A stretch of DNA of 64,000 bases from the NCBI RefSeq assembly GCF_030009775.1, contig NZ_JASCTH010000003.1:186001-250000 (forward strand), read 5' to 3'. Shown piece after piece: positions 34,871-42,473 of this stretch. The DNA is from Actinoplanes sandaracinus (GTDB taxonomy: Bacteria; Actinomycetota; Actinomycetes; Mycobacteriales; Micromonosporaceae). The notes beneath the pieces were generated by a model, which did no database searches, was not told the DNA's origin, and was given only the letters and a program-made list of their open reading frames with translations. A program made the position numbers and the translations under genes. The stretch's first letter is position 1. Every line of letters starts with the position of its first letter.

Positions 34871-35605
34871 TCACAGGCCCGACTCCGCAGTCCGGATCAT
34901 GATGCGGCGGCACTCCTCGCAGCGCACCACATCGTCCTTCGGGGCCGCCTTCACCCGGTTCAGGTCGGCGCCGTACAGCTCGATCCGGCAGGCGCCGCAG
35001 CGGCCCGCGTGGACCAGCGCCGCGCCCATGCCCGTCTCCGAGCGGATCTTGTCATAGAGCGTGACCAGGTCGGCCGGAAGATCCGCGGCGAGCGGCACCC
35101 GCGACTGCGTCTTGAACTCCAACTCCTTGGCGATCTCATCGTTCGCCTCGTCGCGGCGCCGCTCGGCGTCGGTCCGCCGCCCGACCGCCGCGGCGATCCG
35201 CGCCTGCACGTCGGCCAGCGTCGCCACCGCGGTCTCCCGCTGCTCCATCAGCTCCAGCTCGGCGTCCTCAAGCTCGGACTGCCGCCGGTTCAGCGTGGCC
35301 AGCTCGTGCTGCAGGCCCTCGATCTCACGCATCGCGGCACCGGCGTCCAGCCGCTTCTGGTCCTTGTCCTTACGCAGCCGGACCTGGTCGATGTCCTTCT
35401 CCAACCGGGCGATGTCCCGGTCGAGATCGTCCACCACGACCTGGGCGCGGACCCGCTCATCCTCGAGCGCGGAGATCTCCCGCGCGACCGCGTCGATCTC
35501 GGCCAGCTCGGGCAGCGAACGGCGCCGGTGCGCCAGCTTCGCCAGAGTGGTGTCGACGGCCTGCAGGTCGAGCAGGCGACGCTGGGCTTCCGGGGCGGCC
35601 TTCAC
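34871..35605 (-). CDS. Coiled-coil protein with C-terminal C4-type zinc ribbon
   Basis: 244 residues from GTG 35605, which overlaps the NIF3 stop (GTGA). Residues 1-180 form long coiled coils (EIDAVAREISALEDERVRA, LEKDIDQVRLRKDKDQKRL). The C-terminus carries a zinc ribbon CGACRIEL and CEECRRIMI (two Cys pairs). The family (CT398-like, Rv2229c in mycobacteria) is widespread. It probably binds nucleic acid or proteins, but its role is not settled. The neighbouring RNase H gene lies 43 bp downstream of its stop and suggests a DNA/RNA task (inference). Confidence 0.9.
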   Translation of the reverse strand: MKAAPEAQRRLLDLQAVDTTLAKLAHRRRSLPELAEIDAVAREISALEDERVRAQVVVDDLDRDIARLEKDIDQVRLRKDKDQKRLDAGAAMREIEGLQHELATLNRRQSELEDAELELMEQRETAVATLADVQARIAAAVGRRTDAERRRDEANDEIAKELEFKTQSRVPLAADLPADLVTLYDKIRSETGMGAALVHAGRCGACRIELYGADLNRVKAAPKDDVVRCEECRRIMIRTAESGL

Positions 35606-36513
35606 GGGCTGATCTCCAAATCGTTGCGATTCGCATGGACGGTCCAGGGGTCGGTGTCCACATCTGACACCAGCACTTCGACGGCGAACACCTCGCGCAG
35701 CCAGGCCGCCACCTCGTCGAGCCAGGGACGCTCGGTCGCCCAGTGCGCGACGTCGACAAGGGCCGGGCCACCACTCGCGAGATGCTCGCTCACCGGGTGG
35801 TGCCGCAGATCGGCGCAGAGATAGGCGTCGGCGCCCGACCGGGCGGCGTCGGCCAGGAACGAGTCTCCCGCACCACCGCACACAGCGAGGACACGGATCA
35901 GCCGCTCCGGGTCACCGGCGGCACGCACCCCCGCCGCGGTCACCGGGAGGCGGCCCGCGGCGAACTCGGCGAGCCGCGCCAGGGTCAGCGGCTCGGACAG
36001 CTCACCGACCCGGCCCAGGCCGCGGCCCTCGCCGGCGGCAGCGCCCTCGGCCGGTGCCAGCGGCCGCAGGCCGGTCAGACCCAGCCGGGCGGCCAGCGCG
36101 TCGGAGACACCGGGGTTGGCGACGTCGGCGTTCGTGTGGGCGGTGTAGAGCGCCACCCCGGCACGGATCAGCCGGTGCACGAGGGCACCCTTGAAGGTGT
36201 CCGGGGCGATCGACGACACCGGCTTCAGCAACAGCGGATGGTGGGCCACGATCAGGTCGGCGCCCAGGTCGAGGGCCTGGTCGACGGTCTCGGGGACGCA
36301 GTCGACGACGCACAGGACACGGGTGACCGGATGCTCGAACTCGCCGAGCACCAGTCCGACCCGGTCCCAGGACTCCGCCCAGTTCCGCGGGTAACGAGCG
36401 TCGAGGGCGTCCACCACGGCTCGGACGGTCACGCCGGTCGTTTCGGCCACACCGGCCGGGTCGGTCACATCGGCCGCGTCAGACGAGGGGCGCGGCTCGG
36501 TGCAGTCGGTCAC
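35602..36513 (-). CDS. NIF3-like dinuclear metal-binding protein (YbgI/YqfO family)
   Basis: 303 residues. The NIF3 signatures are AESWDRVGLVLGE, LIVAHHPLLLKPVSSI (two His ligands) and TAHTNADVANPGVSDALA with the metal-binding Asp. The second half has VAVCGGAGDSFLADAARSGADAYLCAD and VDVAHWATERPWL. These proteins form hexameric rings with a two-metal centre, are called GTP cyclohydrolase I type 2-like in databases, and their substrate remains unproven. The stop overlaps the zinc-ribbon start, as in M. tuberculosis Rv2230c-Rv2229c. Confidence 0.92.
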   Translation of the reverse strand: MTDCTEPRPSSDAADVTDPAGVAETTGVTVRAVVDALDARYPRNWAESWDRVGLVLGEFEHPVTRVLCVVDCVPETVDQALDLGADLIVAHHPLLLKPVSSIAPDTFKGALVHRLIRAGVALYTAHTNADVANPGVSDALAARLGLTGLRPLAPAEGAAAGEGRGLGRVGELSEPLTLARLAEFAAGRLPVTAAGVRAAGDPERLIRVLAVCGGAGDSFLADAARSGADAYLCADLRHHPVSEHLASGGPALVDVAHWATERPWLDEVAAWLREVFAVEVLVSDVDTDPWTVHANRNDLEISP

Positions 36514-36531
36514 GACTGGAACCCTATACCG

Positions 36532-37116
36532 CTAGGAAAGCGCCCCCGGCTCGACTCGGCTCCCCGCCGGAATCGGGTTGCTGACCGCCTGCAGGGCCCG
36601 CCGCCAGGGAAACTGAGGGCGGAACCGGTCGGTCTGTCCCGGGGCGCCGAGCCGGCACACGTCCTCGCCGTAGAGCACGTGCACACCCCAGTCACGCAGT
36701 TTCGCGAGACTCTCGTGCAGCGCCGGGTGCAGGGCCATGACCTTGTTGGTGTAGGGGACCACGGCGGTGGGGACGCCGTAGCCGTAACCCTCGACCAGGA
36801 GACCGAGCACCAGGGTGTCGGTGATGCCGACGGCCCACTTGTTGACCGTGTTGACCGTGGCCGGCGCGACGATCATCGCGTCGGCCGGCGGCAGCACGTC
36901 GGGGTCGCCCGGGCTCTTGTAGTCGGAACGCACCGGGTGCCCGGTCTGGGCCTGCAGGGCCGCCACATCGACGAACTTGCGGCCGTCCGGGGTCGTGACC
37001 ACGCAGACGTCCCAGCCTTCACTCTGGGCGAGACTGACGAGGACACCGACGTCCCGGGCCATCGGTGAACCGCACACGAGCACGTACAGCACACCGGGTG
37101 AGGGGTTACCCGTCAT
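36532..37116 (-). CDS. HFCD family flavoprotein (phosphopantothenoylcysteine decarboxylase-like)
   Basis: 194 residues from ATG 37116. It has an N-terminal glycine-poor flavin loop (LYVLVCGSPMARDVGVL), VVTTPDGRKFVDV, the central APATVNTVNKWAVGITDTL motif (like PASANTxxKxxxGxxDNL) and VVPYTNKVMALHP. The fold binds FMN and decarboxylates or oxidises a cysteinyl-type substrate in related enzymes. It is not CoaBC, because no synthase domain follows. It lies 49 bp downstream of the XRE regulator gene, a pairing seen in other actinomycetes, so the regulator may control it. Confidence 0.82.
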   Translation of the reverse strand: MTGNPSPGVLYVLVCGSPMARDVGVLVSLAQSEGWDVCVVTTPDGRKFVDVAALQAQTGHPVRSDYKSPGDPDVLPPADAMIVAPATVNTVNKWAVGITDTLVLGLLVEGYGYGVPTAVVPYTNKVMALHPALHESLAKLRDWGVHVLYGEDVCRLGAPGQTDRFRPQFPWRRALQAVSNPIPAGSRVEPGALS

Positions 37117-37165
37117 CACTCGCGGACCCCCCACCCGCCGCCCGAAAGCGGACTGAAGGCTCCCC

Positions 37166-38395
37166 TCATACGCCGACTCCCATCTGTTCGGCCAACTCCG
37201 CGATCGGAGCCGGCGGCGTGCCCCGGGTACGCCGGAGCACGTCGGAAAGGACTTCGTGAGCGAGCGGCCGGCACCGGATCTCGGAAGGCGCCAGGCGGTC
37301 GCCCTCCAGCAGCATCTCGCCCGCTTTCTCCACATCGCCGATCTGCGTGTAACCGCGTGCGATGTCGAGGAAGTGGTGCGCCCGGCGCTCCGGGAGCATG
37401 GCGTGGAAGCCGGTCTTGTCCATGTTCAGGTGCGCTTCCACCGCCAGGCGGCCGTCACCGAGCTCGACCGCGGTCGCGCAGCGGTGCAGTTGCACGTTGG
37501 TCGGCCCGAAGCTGGTCCAGTAGTGGTTGAAGTCGCCACCCAGCTCCAGTGACGCCTGATCGGCGCCGCAGAGCAGATCGCGGACAGTCGCGGCGTCGCC
37601 GATCCGGGCGGCCGACATCGCGCCGTTGAGCAGCAACATGCCGTAGACGGAGAGCTGCTCCGCCCGCGGCCGCTCGGGGCCGACCGGCGCGAGCCGGTTC
37701 GCGATGTTGACGTTGACCTCGAGCGACGGCCGGACCCGGCCGAGCGCGAGCAGCGCGCTGCCCACCCGGTAACTGGCCAGCCCGGCCAGCAACTGGTCGC
37801 CGGCCCGCTGTGACACCGCGATCGAACGGTCCGCGGCCAGCCAGGAGAGCTCGTGCTCGCCGACCTTGCGCAGCACCGACGAGGCGATCTGGTAGACCTG
37901 CCCGAGCAGGTGCGCGGCGGTCGACGCCTCGTCGCTGGTGGCGTGGGCGCTGTCCGCCCCCTGCGCGTCGCGCAGCAGCTTGGGCAGGGCGCGCGCCAGG
38001 GCGCCGTATTTCGCGTGCTGGTAGGTCAGCCAGGCGTGGCTGACCGCTTTGCGCATCTCCGTGAGCGGCGGTGAATGTGGCACCGCTTGGAAGAAGGCGC
38101 TCATCTGGTCATAACGCTCCAGAGCCGCGCGAATCTCCTCGACCTCCACCTGGTCGATGCAGTTCTGCGTCTCCGGCTTACGCTCCACCTCTTTGCCCAG
38201 CAGCAGCTGGACGTCGACCTGGAGCACGTCGGCGATGTCGTACACGACTGAGAACTTGTCGAGTCGGCGGACCCCGCGCTCCACCTTGTCGACCCAACTC
38301 TTCGATTTACCCAGCCGGTCCGCGAACACCTGCTGGGACATTTTGCGTCGGCCCCGCCAATAGGCGACGCGGCGGCCGATCGGCAGCTCGTCCAC
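37166..38395 (-). CDS. XRE family regulator with TPR-like C-terminal domain
   Basis: 409 residues from GTG 38395, chosen because GGGGGAGG lies just upstream; ATG 38440 is an in-frame alternative. The N-terminal helix-turn-helix (WRGRRKMSQQVFADRLGKSKSWVDKVERG) is followed by helical TPR-like repeats (HAWLTYQHAKYGALARAL, AAHLLGQVYQIASSVLRKV, VNVNIANRLAP). Such proteins are the Streptomyces-type XRE regulators that sense a protein or small-molecule signal. It is divergent from the prim-pol-like gene at 38619, with palindrome TGCAAGTTGCA between them as candidate operator. The flavoprotein gene follows in the same direction. Confidence 0.86.
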   Translation of the reverse strand: MDELPIGRRVAYWRGRRKMSQQVFADRLGKSKSWVDKVERGVRRLDKFSVVYDIADVLQVDVQLLLGKEVERKPETQNCIDQVEVEEIRAALERYDQMSAFFQAVPHSPPLTEMRKAVSHAWLTYQHAKYGALARALPKLLRDAQGADSAHATSDEASTAAHLLGQVYQIASSVLRKVGEHELSWLAADRSIAVSQRAGDQLLAGLASYRVGSALLALGRVRPSLEVNVNIANRLAPVGPERPRAEQLSVYGMLLLNGAMSAARIGDAATVRDLLCGADQASLELGGDFNHYWTSFGPTNVQLHRCATAVELGDGRLAVEAHLNMDKTGFHAMLPERRAHHFLDIARGYTQIGDVEKAGEMLLEGDRLAPSEIRCRPLAHEVLSDVLRRTRGTPPAPIAELAEQMGVGV

Positions 38396-38529
38396 GGTGC
38401 CTCCCCCACTCAGCCGGCGGTCTTTCCGCCGGTGAGCCATCCGGTGTCACTCGCAGTGTGGACCTCTCACGTGCGCGCAGATCGCACAGCGTGTGTGATC
38501 GCCTGCTCACCGATGCTCGTAGTTTTTCA

Positions 38530-38540
38530 TGCAAGTTGCA
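38530..38540. promoter_or_regulatory. Palindrome TGCAAGTTGCA upstream of the prim-pol-like gene
   Basis: A perfect 11-bp palindrome 78 bp before ATG 38619 and about 90-135 bp from the divergent XRE start codons. It has the same core as the element at 26632. Confidence 0.5.
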
Positions 38541-38618
38541 AAGGGTGGATCTGCCGGACCCAACGACGACCGTCGCGGCGGGATACGGCCTCTCCGCCTG
38601 AACCGGGGGTATCGAGCT

Positions 38619-39254
38619 ATGCAGTGGACCAGCCGTCAGCCGTTCGTCCCACCGTCAATCCTCGACAGAGCCCTGCTGCGCCGGGCGGCACTGCGCTATG
38701 CCGCGCACGGCTGGGCTGTCACGCCCGGCTCTTACCTCACCGGCAGCCGATTCGACTGCGGTCGCGCCGGGTGCGCCATCACCGGATGCCATCCGGTGCT
38801 CGACACCTGGGCCGCATCGGCCGGCGACGATCCCGCGCGCATCACCGCATGGTGGCGCCGGCACCCACACACCGTCCTGCTGACCACCGGGACCGCCTTC
38901 GACGTCCTGGAGGTGCCCGCGTCGATGGGCCGCCTCGGCCCCGAGATCGGGCCGGTCGCGGTGACCGCCGCGGGAAGATGGATGTTCCTGGTGCGGCCCG
39001 GCAGCCCGCTCCGCCCGGAACTGGAGCACCGCCTCGACGTCGTCCAGCACGGCAGTGGCTCGTGGATCCCGGCGCCGCCGAGCCGGATGATCGAAGGGCC
39101 GGTCCGCTGGGAGGTGCCGCCGAGCCGCTCGCAGTGGCGGCTCCCGAGCTCGGAAGAGGTGCAGGCGAAGCTGGCCGCCGGGCTCGGCTCGGGTCGCCCG
39201 GCCGGGCCGATCCTGCTCCCACGGCAGATCTCGACGTCACGCCGGGCCGCCTGA
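38619..39254 (+). CDS. Prim-pol-like (bifunctional DNA primase/polymerase N-terminal) protein, catalytic motif altered
   Basis: 211 residues from ATG 38619. It has the family start AALRYAAHGWAVTPGSYL, a Cys-rich zinc-knuckle-like part (FDCGRAGCAITGCHPVLDTW), WWRRHPHTVLLTTG and later VVQHGSGSWIPAPPSR. In active prim-pols the LDxD metal motif follows TG. Here the same place reads FDVLEVPASM, so the metal-binding Asp pair is missing and primase activity is unlikely. It is probably a regulatory or structural derivative common in actinomycetes. It diverges from the XRE gene, and the shared palindrome suggests co-control. Confidence 0.72.
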   Translation: MQWTSRQPFVPPSILDRALLRRAALRYAAHGWAVTPGSYLTGSRFDCGRAGCAITGCHPVLDTWAASAGDDPARITAWWRRHPHTVLLTTGTAFDVLEVPASMGRLGPEIGPVAVTAAGRWMFLVRPGSPLRPELEHRLDVVQHGSGSWIPAPPSRMIEGPVRWEVPPSRSQWRLPSSEEVQAKLAAGLGSGRPAGPILLPRQISTSRRAA

Positions 39255-39355
39255 CCGCCCTTGACCTTGGCGCGCGCCCACATGTCATGAGACAAGGTAA
39301 CCGCATCGACGACCTTCGGCGCATCACCCCTGAGGGTGAGATGCGTGAGTGAATC

Positions 39356-40198
39356 TCAGGCCGCGAGGTCCCGGTAGGCGGCGATCACGGCCTCGGTACG
39401 GCCGGCCAGGTCCGGCCCGCTGCCGGCGGCCGCGGGGACGCCGGCCACCCGGGCGAGCGTCCGCTCGGCGTGCCGGGCGGTCGCGGCCACCTGGCGCTCA
39501 CGGATGAAGCTCTCCCCCGCCCGGGCCGCCGTGTCGATGCTGCGCAGGATCCCGTTCGCCGCGTCGCCGGCCTCCCGCCACGCCTCGCCGGCCAGTTCCC
39601 GCTGCCGGTCGGCGGCGATCCGGGCCGGGCTGTCCGCCGGGATGTCGGCGTCCCGCACTCCGGCCAGGTCCTCGCGCAGACGGCGCAGTTCCTGCCGCCG
39701 GGCCAACAGTTCGGCCAGTTCGCCGAGCGCCCGGGTGAGCGAGCGGTCGGCCAGCACCGGGTCGATCATGTCGCCGAGGGCCGGCCAGGTCCGGCGCACC
39801 CGCTGCGAGGCGTCGAGCGCGCCACGGAAGGCGGCCCGCTCGGGCGCCGACCACAGCACCCGGGACTCGGTGTCCCGCGGCACCGCGAGCACCGCCGGCT
39901 GGGCCGCCCGGGCCTGCCGGCGCCAGACCGCGGCGACCAGCGCCGAGCTCGCGCCGACGGTCAGCCACCAGCTGAAGCCGGAGGCGCTCAGCATCGCGGC
40001 GAGCAACAGCAGCGGCAGCGCGAGGCGGAAGGCGAACGTCTGCCGGTCCGTGCGGCTGCGCCCGCTGGGCGGCCGGGGCACGGATTCGATCAGCGTTCCG
40101 GTCCGCTCACGGCGGACGTTCCCGCTGCGGGTCTTCAAGGGGTACGGGGAGACGACCACTTTCTCGGCGTCGATCCCGGCGTGCAGTTCCGTACCCAC
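39356..40198 (-). CDS. Uncharacterised membrane-anchored helical protein
   Basis: 280 residues. A polar N-terminus of about 52 residues leads to two adjacent hydrophobic helices (FRLALPLLLLAAMLSASGF and WLTVGASSALVAAVW), a hairpin anchor. The remaining about 180 residues are helical and charged, with ELAELLARRQELRRLREDL and RERQVAATARHAERTLAR, probably cytoplasmic. I recognise no family and see no catalytic motif. ATG 40198 is the first usable start. It is tail to tail with the prim-pol-like gene. Confidence 0.68.
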   Translation of the reverse strand: MGTELHAGIDAEKVVVSPYPLKTRSGNVRRERTGTLIESVPRPPSGRSRTDRQTFAFRLALPLLLLAAMLSASGFSWWLTVGASSALVAAVWRRQARAAQPAVLAVPRDTESRVLWSAPERAAFRGALDASQRVRRTWPALGDMIDPVLADRSLTRALGELAELLARRQELRRLREDLAGVRDADIPADSPARIAADRQRELAGEAWREAGDAANGILRSIDTAARAGESFIRERQVAATARHAERTLARVAGVPAAAGSGPDLAGRTEAVIAAYRDLAA

Positions 40199-40459
40199 GT
40201 CCGGCCTCCGTGATGATCGCGCCCGCCGGGAGGTTCCCGGCTCGTCCGGGCGGGCCCCGGCCGCCGAGGGGACACCGGCCAGGACCCGCCCACCGAGGGT
40301 GAACCCCTGCGGACAACAGAGGGATCGGTCCCGCCCGGCTCCACTTGAGCCACGCGGCGTTGCATGCCGGTTGCCGTTGGGTCCCCACCCTCATCCGCGA
40401 TCCGGGGTGAGCCGGAGCGATCCGGAGTCCACGAGATCGCGGCGGCTAGCCTCACCCGC

Positions 40460-40984
40460 GTGGAACGGATCGAGCTGGTGCTGCGCAAGTACGACGGACG
40501 GCCGCATCGCCGGGTCACCGGCCGGCTGCTGGGCACCGACGAGTACGGCACCTGGGTCGGCACGCCGCGCGGCTCCCTGGTCCACTACAGCTACGGCTGG
40601 CGCCGGTTCCGGTTGACCCGCGAGGACGCGGTCCGCCTGATCCCGCACGACGGCTGGTGGATGGCGATGTTCCTGGCCGCTCCGGCCCGCAACGACGTCT
40701 ACTGCGACATCACCACCCCGGCCGAGCACACCGCGGGCCGGATCACCGTCGTCGACCTGGACCTCGACCTGATCCGCTATCGCACCGACCAACGGGTGCT
40801 GGTCGACGACGAGGACGAGTTCGAACGGCACCGCAAGACCTTCGGCTACCCCGCCGACGTGGTCGACGCCGCCACCGGCGCCGTCGCCGAACTCCGGAGC
40901 GCCCTCGCCGAGGCCCGCGAGCCGTTCGGCGCCCGGCACCACCGATGGATGGACCGCCTGCCCGGCCGCCGCCGACGATCCTGA
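40460..40984 (+). CDS. DUF402/FomD-fold protein
   Basis: 174 residues from GTG 40460, matching the normal family start VERIELVLRKYDG. An RNA-binding-like beta barrel part (RRVTGRLLGTDEYGTWVGTPRGSLVHY; key parts are LLGTDEYGTW and GSLVHY) is followed by the DUF402 core: NDVYCDITTPAEH and ITVVDLDLDLIRY, with acidic metal ligands, then VLVDDEDEFERH. Relatives hydrolyse nucleotide conjugates (FomD) or bind RNA. Activity here is unknown, but the acidic residues are intact. Confidence 0.85.
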   Translation: MERIELVLRKYDGRPHRRVTGRLLGTDEYGTWVGTPRGSLVHYSYGWRRFRLTREDAVRLIPHDGWWMAMFLAAPARNDVYCDITTPAEHTAGRITVVDLDLDLIRYRTDQRVLVDDEDEFERHRKTFGYPADVVDAATGAVAELRSALAEAREPFGARHHRWMDRLPGRRRRS

Positions 40985-41093
40985 TTCACCGGACGAGCCG
41001 GGCGACCCACGCGCACACGACAGCGCGATCCACCCGGCAGCGAGAGATCAACTGAACTGAGGCGCGCGGTTTCGCTCCAGAAGCGGCCGGCGC

Positions 41094-41177
41094 CGAACGG
41101 TGAACCATCCGTGACGAGCGGTGAACCAGCCGTGACGAACGGTGAACCAGCCGGGACGAACGGTGAACCAGCCGGGA
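41094..41177. repeat. 21-bp tandem repeat
   Basis: Four consecutive 21-bp units (CGAACGGTGAACCAGCCGGGA consensus) begin at 41094, 41115, 41136 and 41157. The last two are identical. Open frames through them encode only repeats and are not supported as genes. Confidence 0.85.
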
Positions 41178-41186
41178 TGCGGGGCT

Positions 41187-41207
41187 TCCGGGGGCTCGGC
41201 CCCCGGA
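41187..41207. terminator. GC-rich hairpin downstream of tRNA-Val
   Basis: A compact hairpin (TCCGGGGG-CTCGG-CCCCCGGA-like) with a five-base loop, located past the main tRNA terminator. Confidence 0.45.
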
Positions 41208-41220
41208 GCAGACATGACGT

Positions 41221-41257
41221 GAGGCCCCCGTCCGCGCTTTCCGCGGACAGGGGCCTC
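41221..41257 (-). terminator. Terminator downstream of tRNA-Val
   Basis: A 16-bp stem with one mismatch (GAGGCCCCTGTCCGCG with its near complement) and a five-base loop lies nine bases past the tRNA 3-prime end. No T tract is present. Confidence 0.6.
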
Positions 41258-41266
41258 CGCCTCACG

Positions 41267-41338
41267 TGGGCGCGGTAGGTTTCGAACCTACGACCCCCCG
41301 CTTGTAAGGCGGGTGCTCTCCCACTGAGCTACGCGCCC
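41267..41338 (-). tRNA. tRNA-Val (anticodon TAC)
   Basis: On the minus strand, the 72-nt cloverleaf has acceptor GGGCGCG pairing with CGCGCCC, D arm GCTC/GAGC, anticodon arm CCCGC-CTTACAA-GCGGG (anticodon TAC, reads GTA codons) and T arm GTAGG-TTCGAAA-CCTAC. Discriminator base is A and CCA is not encoded. It lies 27 bp downstream of the peroxiredoxin gene. Confidence 0.97.
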
Positions 41339-41365
41339 CGATATGGGTGTGACCGAGCAGTCATC

Positions 41366-41845
41366 CTACCCTGCTGCGGATCGAGGGCGGAGGGCGGCGA
41401 CGGCGGCGTGCCAGGCCTCCGGGTCGCGGGCTTCGCCGGGGCCGTTCATCTCGGCGAAGCGAACCACGCCGCCGGCGTCGATCAGGAACGTGCCGCGGTT
41501 GGCGAAGCCCCGCTCGTCGTCGAAGACGCCGTAGGCGCGGGCCACCTCGCCGTGCGGCCAGAAGTCGGCCAGCATCGGGAACTCGAAGCCCTCCTGCCCG
41601 GCCCAGACCTTGTGGCTGTACACGGAGTCGACGCTGACGGTGAGGACCTGCACGTGGTCGTTCGCCAGTCGTGGCAGGGCCTGCTGGATCCCGGTCAGCT
41701 CGCCGTGGCAGCGGCGGCTGAACGCGAGAGGGTAGAAGACCAGCAGGACCGCCTTACGACCGTGGAAGTCGGTGAGGCGTACCTCCTGGTTGTTCTGATC
41801 CTTGAGGACGAAGTCGGGGGCCGGCACGCCCACGTCGATCGGCAT
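41366..41845 (-). CDS. Peroxiredoxin, AhpE/BCP-like one-Cys type
   Basis: 159 residues with a thioredoxin fold: PAPDFVLKDQNNQEVRLTD, LLVFYPLAFSRRCHGELTG, in which the peroxidatic Cys near residue 46 sits in the P-x-x-x-S-x-x-C motif, then TVSVDSVYSHKVWA and GTFLIDAGGVVRF. No resolving Cys is seen, which matches the one-Cys AhpE of M. tuberculosis. It reduces peroxides and peroxynitrite in the cytoplasm. The DUF3052 gene lies upstream, as in the mycobacterial ahpE-Rv2239c pair. Confidence 0.92.
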   Translation of the reverse strand: MPIDVGVPAPDFVLKDQNNQEVRLTDFHGRKAVLLVFYPLAFSRRCHGELTGIQQALPRLANDHVQVLTVSVDSVYSHKVWAGQEGFEFPMLADFWPHGEVARAYGVFDDERGFANRGTFLIDAGGVVRFAEMNGPGEARDPEAWHAAVAALRPRSAAG

Positions 41846-41941
41846 CCGCCCAGCCTAGACCAGCCGGATGCCGGACCGGACGAACGCGGCATGGCCGGCG
41901 CCCGCTCGGGGGACGCCGACCTGAGATGAGGTGGTAGTGAG

Positions 41942-42373
41942 CTACTTCTTCTTGGCGCCCCGAGGGGAGACCAGGCGTGCCCCGGTCCAGTCCTTGCCGG
42001 CGTTCAGTGTCGATGTCTGCTGGAGGCCGGCGGTGGGGGCCGACTCACTGATCTCGCTCGGCTCAACATGGCCGTCTCGGCCGGCCTTGGGGGTCAACAG
42101 CCACACCACGCCGTTGTCGGCGAGGGGGCCGAGAGCATCGGTGAGAATCTCGAAAAGGTCACCGTCGCCGTCGCGGTACCACAGCACCACCGCGTCGACC
42201 ACCTCATCGGTGTCCTCGTCGACCATGTCACCGACGCGTTCGGTCAGGGCGTCACGGAGATCCTCGTCGACATCGTCGTCGTAGCCCATCTCCATGACCA
42301 CCATGCTCGGCTCGAAGCCGAACCGGTCCGCCAGGCTGCGTACGCCGTCGGCCTGACCCGCGGTCGCGCTCAC
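41942..42373 (-). CDS. DUF3052 domain protein
   Basis: 143 residues from GTG 42373, with AGGAGG 12 bases before it. DUF3052 features are GFEPSMVVMEMGYDDDVDEDLRDAL (key parts MEMGYDDDV and DLRDAL), VDAVVLWYRDGDGDL and VVWLLTPKAGRDGHVEP. The tail is basic (PRGAKKK). The protein is small, acidic and cytoplasmic, and no function is known. In M. tuberculosis the homologue is Rv2239c beside ahpE and aceE, the same neighbourhood as here. Confidence 0.9.
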   Translation of the reverse strand: MSATAGQADGVRSLADRFGFEPSMVVMEMGYDDDVDEDLRDALTERVGDMVDEDTDEVVDAVVLWYRDGDGDLFEILTDALGPLADNGVVWLLTPKAGRDGHVEPSEISESAPTAGLQQTSTLNAGKDWTGARLVSPRGAKKK

Positions 42374-42473
42374 TGTCCAAATCCTCCTAGCCGTCGAAAA
42401 ATGCACCGGAACATGGGGGTAGTCCACACATTCCGGGGCCGGTGCGCAAGTGGCGCACCGAGTGTGTGGCAAT

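Noticed and set aside
41094..41177. Possible CRISPR or attachment site next to tRNA-Val
   Set aside because: The repeats are tandem with no spacers, no integrase is present, and no copy of the tRNA 3-prime end is seen nearby.
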